DNA from: Thermodesulfovibrio sp.
Lineage (GTDB): Bacteria > Nitrospirota > Thermodesulfovibrionia > Thermodesulfovibrionales > UBA6898
Length of the DNA stretch: 64,000 nucleotides
Reading direction: 5' to 3'
NCBI GenBank assembly: GCA_013824615.1
Contig: PNOC01000007.1
Location: 1 to 64,000 of the forward strand
Under the pieces are notes generated by a model, which did no database searches, was not told where the DNA came from, and worked only from the letters and a program-made list of their open reading frames with translations. A program made the translations under genes and the position numbers. How positions within the stretch are numbered: the stretch's first letter is position 1; each line of letters opens with the position of its first letter. Of this stretch, positions 46,233 through 52,984 are shown in pieces.

Positions 46233-49200
46233 ATGTCAAAACGTATCATCATTTTATCTATCCTCATTACAGTCCTATTGACAGTCTCGTCCTTTGCAGA
46301 AGCAGCTTCCTGCTCAACTCCAGGAAGCCTGGTCTGGAACGTTACGAGCGAACGTTATGATGCACTGCTTCAGACCGCTCTTGACAACCTGACTGAGGCG
46401 CCTCAGCAGGAACTTAGGCTGCAGACCTTCGGGGTCAACGAGGAGGTTAATATGAGCAAGGCGGTCGCAGTCTTCCTGAAAGGCGGCTATTACTGTGATT
46501 ATCAGGATAATACTCCGGGAGGAGTGTTCGGAATAAAGACTCTTACCATAACCGGCGGCACGCTGATTGTCGAAAATATCGAGATCAATGCCGGGGTAGA
46601 ACCATACGAACCACCGGCAACGATAAGCCTGACGACAAGCGAAACAGCCATAGCGCCGGGCGCCCAGTTCAATCTCCAGTGGACTATCAGCGGCAACACG
46701 ACCGGCCTTGGGCTCCAGATATATGCAAGACAGCCGGGCAACTACTATACCACCAGCAACGGCATCGTGAATAACCCGGGTGCGCCTCCGCCAACCGGCG
46801 ACCTTCTGTATCTGCAGCCTGACGGAACGTGGGCCTCGACCCCTGCGTTGTATCTAAATCAGGTGGATATTGGCACCGCAGGCCTTACGCTGCCCAGTCC
46901 GGACGAGGGCATGTGGGTGATCGGGGCGCTGCTGGTTGATCAAACCGGCAATATGACAAATTCCTTTGACGCGAAGAACCTTCTTGTCAGCGCAGGCCCT
47001 GCAATGAGCCTTCAGCTTAACCGGCCGATAGCAAATACCACCGACAAGGTGCGGGCAAAACTGGTCACCTCTGCAGGTTCACCAACAAAGGATATTATAA
47101 TCGCCGCATGGCTGGTTCTGCCTGACCAGTCACAGGTTTCACTTCCTGATCTGACCTCCGGCCTGCAGTTCTTATACTCCGGCCCCTCCACAAATGCAAC
47201 CTATACCCTTATAGATCAGCACATGGGGCCACTCGGCACAGGCGACTACCGCCTCAAAGTGCGAATGCTCGACAGCGCAACCGGCAATATTTTGCAGCTG
47301 GCGGAGGCCAGTTTCAATGTCTGCGACGCACCAGGCGGGACTGTTTCGGGCACGGTCTACGCCTCAAACGGATTGCCCCTTGGCGGCAACAGCCCGACAC
47401 TTGCCAATGTAAAGGCTTTTGATATTGATGATGTGGGAGTAACAGCTACTGCAGTCATTGGAGCAAACGGTGCATATACACTCAATCTGCCTCCGGGTCG
47501 TTTTCTACTCATGGCAGATGTCATGGATTCGGCGGGCTGGCACAAGGCAACAGCGACGGGCCTATCAGTGATAGGTTGTACCGGACCTGCCATAACCACG
47601 GACCTGACCGCTGCTCCTCCGGAGGTGGTTCCCATGCAGGGAGCTGCCGGAACGCTACGTCCAGCCGGTATCGCCTCCAGGGAGATCAGTCCGGCAGCCG
47701 ATCCTCCCCCTGACCCAAATGCTCCTGGTGGCTGTCCAAAGCCCAGGGTAGTACTCGTGGCTACGGGGAATACCCCTTATGCACGAAGAACACTTATAGA
47801 ATACGTTAAGAGCAGAATAGATGAAGACATTCCCAATAGCTTATTGTTATCAACAAAAAGTGATATTGAAATGGGTCTGGGTGTTTTGACGGGGCAGCAA
47901 CTGATGGGTACTGACGATGCGGATCAGGTAATTGATAGGAATGTAGGACAAATGGTCGGGTCGCGATTCCTCATTCAGCTTGAAGGTAGGAGCATAAGCA
48001 CAACATTAAAAATGTTTAAGTTAGCCCTCATTGACACAACCAATGAAGATTCCATTCGCCGCGTTGATTCATCTGCTGGTCCGGAGCTCACACCTGAGAT
48101 GATTGATGAAATTCTGACACAGATGGAATATTTCTCAGGTGATCCCAGAGGCACGCCTAAATTGTTAGACCTTCTGCTTTATGTTCTGGGCGCTCCGTGT
48201 ACACCGTATCTGACGCTGGATCTGACGCCTTCCCCTCCTGAAGTTCGGCCCGGTGACAGCATTACGGCCAAGGCAACCTTGTATGAAAAGGACGCAAGCG
48301 GTGCTGTGCAGCCGAATAGGACCATAAAACTCACTCACAAGAAGCCGGACGGTTCCGTCTCAGTTACGAATGGCCAGACAGACAGCAGTGGTGTATACCA
48401 GGCTCAGTTTAATGTGGGCAGCTCAGCCGGTGGCGGCACGGTCACAGCAGAATATATGAAGGAGAGCAATATGTCTATGGCAGAAAAGGTCCGCTCATAC
48501 CGTGTGAAGCCTAACGGCGGGGTACTGATGCTGCAGTCGCCTCATGTCGAGGTCCTGCCGGGGGCCACTGAATCAGTCGGTCTGACCCTGCGCTCAAACG
48601 GTACGCCTGTGAGCGGGGCGACAGTGCAAGTGGCTTCTTCAGGTGGCACGCTTGATACAGCTCAGGTGACGACGGATGCAAACGGGACCGCCACCTTTAC
48701 ATTTACCGCAGGACCGCAGAGCGTGCTTGCAAATATCACGGCTGATACCAGTCCAGCGCCCATTCCGCAGGCAACTGCAAGTCTGCCTCTGATGGTCGAA
48801 AGCCCGGTCATTATAATGGCATTTGCAGAGCAGCCATCGATCTACAACAATGTATCTACCCATGTTACTGCCGAGGTATTTGTGGAAGGCGCGCGTGTGG
48901 CGGGGCTGCCGGTGCAGTTCAGCCTGCTGGGAGAAGGCGCGTTAAGCACCGCCTCTGGCCTTACTGACGTCAATAGCCGGGCCGAAGTGGATTATACTGC
49001 GCCGGACACAGGCAGCGGCTCCGGCGACATCACCGCAACTGTCACGGTTGACGGGCAGGAGTACAGCGGCACTACAACTGTAAGTTACGAGCCGGCGCCT
49101 TGTCAGACCGTGATGTGGCAGGGGGACGAGTGGCAGAAGTTTGGGAGTCAATCTATTATGGATTGGGACCAGGCGATCGCCTACTGCGAGGCTCTGGAGT

Positions 49201-49541
49201 GTGGGCATTCTGACTGGACACTGCCCACGATGGAGCAGTTGCAGGGTCTGATAGTCTGCACCAATGGAACGCAGGTCAGTTTCGGGTATATAGAGGGAGA
49301 GTTTCCACATTGGTGCGGCTATAATTTTGCTGCACCCTTTGATGTGCCGACTATTGACCCGGTATTTTCGATCACTGTCCCCGTCCCCTACAGCTATTGG
49401 TCGTCTACTACCCACGCCTACAGTCCAGGCCTCGCGTGGGGCGTGAACTTCGACGGCGGCTGGGTCAGCACATTCAGTAAGATCTTTTACCCGATCGTAT
49501 ACCATGGCGGCTATGCCCGCTGCGTTCGGAACGTACAGTGA
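46233..49541 (+). CDS. Large secreted mosaic protein: FlgO/CsgG-like region, Big-type domains, DUF1566 C-terminus
   Basis: A ~1,100-residue exported protein. Residues 1-26 are a signal peptide from ATG 46233. Then come poorly known beta-rich domains to about 500, with a carboxypeptidase-regulatory-like segment (GGTVSGTVYASNGLPLGGNS). Residues ~510-640 (RVVLVATGNTPYARRTLIEY, VGSRFLIQLEG, LKLALID-like) recall the FlgO/CsgG/TolB-N fold and are visibly more AT-rich than their flanks. Two or three Ig-like invasin (Big) domains follow (about 670-960), and a C-terminal DUF1566 domain ends in YWSSTTHAY... and ARCVRNVQ. Probably surface-exposed adhesin-like; an intact single frame. Confidence 0.75.
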   Translation: MSKRIIILSILITVLLTVSSFAEAASCSTPGSLVWNVTSERYDALLQTALDNLTEAPQQELRLQTFGVNEEVNMSKAVAVFLKGGYYCDYQDNTPGGVFGIKTLTITGGTLIVENIEINAGVEPYEPPATISLTTSETAIAPGAQFNLQWTISGNTTGLGLQIYARQPGNYYTTSNGIVNNPGAPPPTGDLLYLQPDGTWASTPALYLNQVDIGTAGLTLPSPDEGMWVIGALLVDQTGNMTNSFDAKNLLVSAGPAMSLQLNRPIANTTDKVRAKLVTSAGSPTKDIIIAAWLVLPDQSQVSLPDLTSGLQFLYSGPSTNATYTLIDQHMGPLGTGDYRLKVRMLDSATGNILQLAEASFNVCDAPGGTVSGTVYASNGLPLGGNSPTLANVKAFDIDDVGVTATAVIGANGAYTLNLPPGRFLLMADVMDSAGWHKATATGLSVIGCTGPAITTDLTAAPPEVVPMQGAAGTLRPAGIASREISPAADPPPDPNAPGGCPKPRVVLVATGNTPYARRTLIEYVKSRIDEDIPNSLLLSTKSDIEMGLGVLTGQQLMGTDDADQVIDRNVGQMVGSRFLIQLEGRSISTTLKMFKLALIDTTNEDSIRRVDSSAGPELTPEMIDEILTQMEYFSGDPRGTPKLLDLLLYVLGAPCTPYLTLDLTPSPPEVRPGDSITAKATLYEKDASGAVQPNRTIKLTHKKPDGSVSVTNGQTDSSGVYQAQFNVGSSAGGGTVTAEYMKESNMSMAEKVRSYRVKPNGGVLMLQSPHVEVLPGATESVGLTLRSNGTPVSGATVQVASSGGTLDTAQVTTDANGTATFTFTAGPQSVLANITADTSPAPIPQATASLPLMVESPVIIMAFAEQPSIYNNVSTHVTAEVFVEGARVAGLPVQFSLLGEGALSTASGLTDVNSRAEVDYTAPDTGSGSGDITATVTVDGQEYSGTTTVSYEPAPCQTVMWQGDEWQKFGSQSIMDWDQAIAYCEALECGHSDWTLPTMEQLQGLIVCTNGTQVSFGYIEGEFPHWCGYNFAAPFDVPTIDPVFSITVPVPYSYWSSTTHAYSPGLAWGVNFDGGWVSTFSKIFYPIVYHGGYARCVRNVQ

Positions 49542-49623
49542 CTGGGTGATTAGGTCATTCTGCGCTTCTGCGTTTGACTCTGATCCCTGTGACTGTAAAG
49601 CCGCAGGGCGGGTTTAGACTTTT

Positions 49624-49655
49624 AAAGGGGTGATACGTCCTGTATCACCCCTTTT
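49624..49655 (+). terminator. Rho-independent terminator of the large secreted gene
   Basis: AAAGGGGTGATAC (49624-49636) pairs perfectly with GTATCACCCCTTT (49642-49654) around GTCCT, and the stem runs into TTTT. Could work in both directions, as the A-run upstream gives T on the other strand. Confidence 0.85.
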
Positions 49656-49704
49656 GCTTCAGCCTCTTCTGCGGGCCATCTGAGTAATATAGGAGTCAAG
49701 AAAA

Positions 49705-49813
49705 TGGGTCAGGCTTGAAAGCATTAATCAGAAGCAGAACATCTTCATAGATGATCCGGACAGACAGGAATATCTCGCAAAAGTGCAATCTTATTAATCA
49801 AATTTGCCTGACC
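49705..49813. mobile_element. REPIN/MITE-like element with a REP-associated transposase fragment
   Basis: Imperfect terminal inverted repeats: 49707-49731 begins GGTCAGGC and ends ATTAATCAG; the reverse complement of 49790-49813 begins GGTCAGGC and ends ATTAATAAG. Between them one frame (49705-49797, plus strand) reads ESINQKQNIFIDDPDRQEYL then AKVQSY and stop, which matches the early IF-DD-DR region of Y1 (IS200/RAYT) transposases. Total about 107 bases. The right end forms the last codons of the PIN toxin gene. Confidence 0.55.
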
Positions 49814-50211
49814 GCAGATATGAATTCCGCAGGCGATATAATCCGTATCCCTGCATACTGTCCCAACTCTTTAAGATGCTTATCCCCGGAAACAATGTAC
49901 GAGGCCCGCGCGACAACGGCACACTCGATGAATCTATTATCATCCGGATCAGCCTCAACGACATTTAGTCTGTCATCACAAACGACAAGCTCGCAATAAG
50001 AATGTTGCCTGAACAGATCAAGAACCTCTTTTAACTCAGGCTCGTTTTCAAGTCCAAACCGGGAAAGCACCTCTATATATTCACTGAGAATCTCGACAGA
50101 CAGACACAGTGTCACTTCACCCTTTTTCCATAAATCAACAATTTTGCGGGGCTTGCCCTTCGGACTCAGAAAAGAGGATATAAAAACATTGGTGTCTATA
50201 ACAATCTTCAC
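49798..50211 (-). CDS. PIN-domain toxin (COG1569-like)
   Basis: Probable ribonuclease toxin of 137 residues. VIDTNVFISSF at the start gives the first Asp; a later Glu (SVEILSEYIEV), DPDDNRF near residue 92 and VSGDKHL supply the rest of the acidic site. GTG start overlaps the antitoxin stop by four bases (GTGA). The last five codons (AVRQI) lie inside the mobile-element end at 49798-49813, so the present C-terminus may have been created or changed by insertion. Confidence 0.88.
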   Translation of the reverse strand: MKIVIDTNVFISSFLSPKGKPRKIVDLWKKGEVTLCLSVEILSEYIEVLSRFGLENEPELKEVLDLFRQHSYCELVVCDDRLNVVEADPDDNRFIECAVVARASYIVSGDKHLKELGQYAGIRIISPAEFISAVRQI

Positions 50212-50453
50212 CTGGATTTTCTGGTTTCCCTGATGACCCGTTCAATGTCGGATTCGTTAAAACCCTTTTCTTTTACCTTTTTTTCCACTCGCTCCCACAG
50301 GTCGTCGACAACCTGAGACATATCAGCCTTTTTGATATAGTTTTCGACCATCTCTCTCATTTTCTCGCTTGCAGTTTTCCCTTCCCGTCTGACAATGCTG
50401 TAAAACTTTTCCTTTGTCTTGTCGTCGATCCGCAGAATCATCTGACTACTCAT
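50208..50453 (-). CDS. Antitoxin of the PIN module (ribbon-helix-helix type)
   Basis: An 81-residue protein from ATG 50453, with GGAGG eight bases upstream. N-terminal QMILRIDDKTKEKFYSIVRR and then a helix are typical of CopG/Arc-like DNA-binding antitoxins; the C-terminal half, rich in Lys/Glu, should bind the toxin. Genes overlap, antitoxin first. Expected to repress its own promoter. Confidence 0.8.
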   Translation of the reverse strand: MSSQMILRIDDKTKEKFYSIVRREGKTASEKMREMVENYIKKADMSQVVDDLWERVEKKVKEKGFNESDIERVIRETRKSR

Positions 50454-50483
50454 AACGCAAACCTCCACTGTATGTATATACAA

Positions 50484-50511
50484 ATTATACAATATATACA
50501 AATATTATCAA
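50484..50511 (-). promoter_or_regulatory. Strong promoter of the antitoxin-PIN module
   Basis: TTGATA (50511-50506), 16 bases, TATAAT (50489-50484) on the minus strand. The stretch around it repeats TTGTATATA and a TGTATATACA palindrome, likely operator sites for the antitoxin. Confidence 0.75.
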
Positions 50512-50541
50512 CACGTTTCTCTACAAGCATTTAAATATATA

Positions 50542-50569
50542 TTGACCAAAGGTATATTTAAGGTATAAT
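50542..50569 (+). promoter_or_regulatory. Strong promoter of the brnT-brnA module
   Basis: TTGACC (50542-50547), 16 bases, TATAAT (50564-50569). Transcription should start near 50576, two bases before the BrnT ATG at 50578, so the message is probably leaderless. GGTATATTTAA / GGTATAATAA direct repeats overlap the promoter and may bind BrnA. Confidence 0.75.
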
Positions 50570-50577
50570 AATTATAC

Positions 50578-50838
50578 ATGGAATATGAGTTCGACTCCAA
50601 TAAAAGTGAAATCAACAAGACGAAACACGGCATTGATTTTTATGAAGCTCAAAAATTATGGGATGATCCAGACTTTATCGAGATTCCTCTGAAAACCAGT
50701 GACGAAGAAAGGTTTTTGGTAATCGGAAAGATTTCAGAGAAGTACTGGTCTGCAATTATCACATATCGAAGCGAAACAGTTCGGCTTATTTCGGTTCGAA
50801 GATCCAGGAAAGAGGAGATTGAAATATATGAAAGCTAA
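50578..50838 (+). CDS. brnT: BrnT-family toxin
   Basis: An 86-residue RelE-fold ribonuclease toxin. FDSNKSEINKTKHGIDFYEA at the start, SDEERFLVIGKI in the middle and the late VRLISVRRSRKEEIEIYE fit BrnT. No ribosome site: the ATG lies two bases from the expected transcript start. Its last bases overlap brnA. Confidence 0.9.
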   Translation: MEYEFDSNKSEINKTKHGIDFYEAQKLWDDPDFIEIPLKTSDEERFLVIGKISEKYWSAIITYRSETVRLISVRRSRKEEIEIYES

Positions 50839-51052
50839 GGAACTTGATAAAAAATTTGATGGAGGAGAGGATATTTCCCAATACCTTGATTTAACGAAGG
50901 CAAAAAGGCCAGAGCAGGAACAAAAAAGGGTAAATGTTGATTTTCCTTTGTGGATGATTCATTCGCTGGATAAAGAAGCCCGGAGATTGGGAGTTCCTCG
51001 ACAGTCAATCATAAAAGTCTGGGTAGCAGAACGTCTTGAAAAGGCATCATGA
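50828..51052 (+). CDS. brnA: BrnA-type antitoxin
   Basis: A 74-residue antitoxin from ATG 50828 with GAGGAG ten bases upstream inside brnT, overlapping it by 11 bases. An N-terminal toxin-binding part (DKKFDGGEDISQYLDL) and a C-terminal ribbon-helix-helix (KRVNVDFPLWMIHSLDKEAR..., RQSIIKVWVAERL) are present. The toxin comes first, as usual for this family. Confidence 0.88.
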   Translation: MKAKELDKKFDGGEDISQYLDLTKAKRPEQEQKRVNVDFPLWMIHSLDKEARRLGVPRQSIIKVWVAERLEKAS

Positions 51053-51079
51053 AAATACTTAAGAAATCTGATGCTAACC

Positions 51080-51151
51080 GCGTCAACACCGACGCCTAAT
51101 AAGCGTGGTTTGAATTTGCAGTTGTCGTACAGGCGAGGGTTACGCATAGGC
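51080..51151. repeat. Structured intergenic hairpin pair
   Basis: GCGTC (51080-51084) pairs with GACGC (51091-51095), and GCCTA (51094-51098) pairs with TAGGC (51147-51151), with an inner GCGT/ACGC. It resembles an attC stem but lacks the G-TT triplets of attC simple sites. The remaining ~60 bases to the nuclease gene hold nothing recognised. Confidence 0.35.
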
Positions 51152-51214
51152 AACGCGATATTTCTGAAAACCATAATACCCAGGTGCGGAGTTCTCCATC
51201 CTGCGCCTCATTTT

Positions 51215-51781
51215 TCAGTAATGTCTGGGGTGAGTCTTCCGGTATTCTGAGGGCTCCTGCCGCAGTCCGTTTCTACCCCAGATGCCTATTTTTTTATCCC
51301 GCGCCTCCCGCTGTGCTGAGGTAAGGACATCAACATATTTAACATTCGGCGGGAAGGTATAGAGCACGGCATAGCCGTCTCTGACCATCATTTCGTTTAT
51401 CAGCCTGCTGTCAGAGGTCCTGATATATCCGAGAAGTCTGCCGTACTTGTCTCTTTCGACAACATCTCTTTCGATGCTCACCTTCCCCTCAGATGCGGCA
51501 ATGATGTCTTCAAGGTGCTGTTTTGACTTTCTTCCCCAGGGTTTCTGCGCCATCTCCGGGGCATCGATGCCGATCAGTCTCACCTTCTCTGAGCGGCCTC
51601 CGGTCATCACAGTCACCGTGTCCCCGTCAAAGACGCGGTCAACCCTTATCAGGCTCGACTGGCTTCTCCCGGGAGAAGCCTCCTTCTTCGTGCCGTTCAC
51701 ACTCCGGTCGATCAGACCATAGAGAAGGGACCCCAGAGAAAGCAGCATAATGATGATATATTTTATGTATCGTTTTGGCAT
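51215..51781 (-). CDS. Membrane-anchored thermonuclease-like protein
   Basis: About 188 residues: one N-terminal helix (about 5-22) and a staphylococcal-nuclease (TNase) fold. RVFDGDTVTV, VRLIGIDAPE (first Arg and Asp region), RDVVERDKYGRLLGY (Glu and second Arg) are the family landmarks, so catalysis of nucleic acid cleavage is plausible. I start at ATG 51781, after the rlmI stop; an upstream GTG/TTG would overlap rlmI. The tail WGRNGLRQEP is common in this group. Confidence 0.87.
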   Translation of the reverse strand: MPKRYIKYIIIMLLSLGSLLYGLIDRSVNGTKKEASPGRSQSSLIRVDRVFDGDTVTVMTGGRSEKVRLIGIDAPEMAQKPWGRKSKQHLEDIIAASEGKVSIERDVVERDKYGRLLGYIRTSDSRLINEMMVRDGYAVLYTFPPNVKYVDVLTSAQREARDKKIGIWGRNGLRQEPSEYRKTHPRHY

Positions 51782-51795
51782 GACGTGCTTCGCAG

Positions 51796-52974
51796 CTAAT
51801 CCACAACCAGAAAGGCGCACTTGAGATACTCTGTCTCGGGCATGGCAAGCAGAACCGGGTGGTCCATGGCCTGCGACCGCAGAGATAATAGTCGCAGGCT
51901 TCTGCCGGAGGCATGAGCTGCGGCGAGCAGCAGTTCCATAAACATGCCTTTCTGCAGGTGATACGAACAGGAGGACGTGGCCAGCAGACCACCGGGCTTC
52001 AATAAACGCAGGCAGGCGGCATTCAGCTCTGTATAGGCACGGACAGCCTCTTTGACCTTCGAGGCGCTTTTGACAAAGGCAGGAGGGTCACAAACGATAA
52101 AATCATATACAGCGCCCGTCTCTTCCTGTTTTTTTAGAAAATCAAAGACATCACTGATCACAAACCCGGCCTTTTCCTGCAGATTATTCATGGCTGCGTT
52201 CTGCTCTGCCTGCCTTATGGCACGTTCCGAGGAGTCTACCCCGGTGACCCGGATATTCCCTGCTGCAGCCAGGGTCAGGCTCCAGGACCCTGTATGACAG
52301 AATAGGTCGAGTCCCCTGCCCTGCTTGACGAGTTTTGAAAAGGCAGCCCTGTTTTCGCGCTGATCAAGAAAAAACCCGGTCTTCTGCCCTTCCATGGGGT
52401 CTACGGTAAAGCGTACGCCGCCTTCGTCGATCACCGGCAGGTGTTCCAGGCTTCCCTTGCGCAGCTCCTTATACTGGGGCAGCCCTTCGAGCAGCCGGGA
52501 CCTGCTGTCATTCCGTACGACAATCGTCTCAGGGCTCAGGAGCTCGTCAAGCAGGTCAAGGATATGGTCTTTCTGCTGCTCCATGCCCGCAGTCAATAAC
52601 TGTACCACAAGGCACGAACCGTAACGGTCCACGATAAGTCCGGGAAGGTAGTCAGCCTCGCTGAAGACAAGACGACAGTGCGCCGCATCACCGAGGATAC
52701 GCCTCCTGAGTTCTATGGCACGTCTCAGGCTGTTTGAGAAAAAAGCACGGTCAAGGGGGATGTTCTCTCTGGTGAGTACCCTGACGGCTATCAGGCTTTT
52801 GGGGTTGATATACCCGGAGCCGATAAAGGTATCCTTCCGGTCGAAGATCTGTACCGGCGAGCCTGGAGCAAAGTCCCGGAGATTTTCCTCTATCTCGTTG
52901 GAGAATACCCAGAGATGACCGTGTAATATTCTCCTGGAGCGCTTAAGATGGGCCTTCTGCATTTTCAATACCAC
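51796..52974 (-). CDS. rlmI: Class I rRNA cytosine methyltransferase (RlmI family)
   Basis: SAM-dependent 23S rRNA m5C methyltransferase family. A PUA domain (residues 5-80, LHGHLWVFSNEI), a middle region with FFLDQRENR, and a Rossmann domain: LDLFCHTGSWSLTLAAAG motif and catalytic DPPAFVKS, with SSCSYHLQ. GTG 52974 has AGGTGG six bases before it. Exact target position inferred only from the family. Confidence 0.87.
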   Translation of the reverse strand: MVLKMQKAHLKRSRRILHGHLWVFSNEIEENLRDFAPGSPVQIFDRKDTFIGSGYINPKSLIAVRVLTRENIPLDRAFFSNSLRRAIELRRRILGDAAHCRLVFSEADYLPGLIVDRYGSCLVVQLLTAGMEQQKDHILDLLDELLSPETIVVRNDSRSRLLEGLPQYKELRKGSLEHLPVIDEGGVRFTVDPMEGQKTGFFLDQRENRAAFSKLVKQGRGLDLFCHTGSWSLTLAAAGNIRVTGVDSSERAIRQAEQNAAMNNLQEKAGFVISDVFDFLKKQEETGAVYDFIVCDPPAFVKSASKVKEAVRAYTELNAACLRLLKPGGLLATSSCSYHLQKGMFMELLLAAAHASGRSLRLLSLRSQAMDHPVLLAMPETEYLKCAFLVVD

Positions 52975-52984
52975 TCAATACCAC

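Noticed and set aside
49109-49800. A full diversity-generating retroelement
   Set aside because: No reverse transcriptase, accessory gene or template repeat was found in the window; only a DUF1566 domain is present.
51080-51151. An integron attC site
   Set aside because: The outer boxes lack the conserved GTT/AAC positions and no second site is present near the toxin-antitoxin genes.
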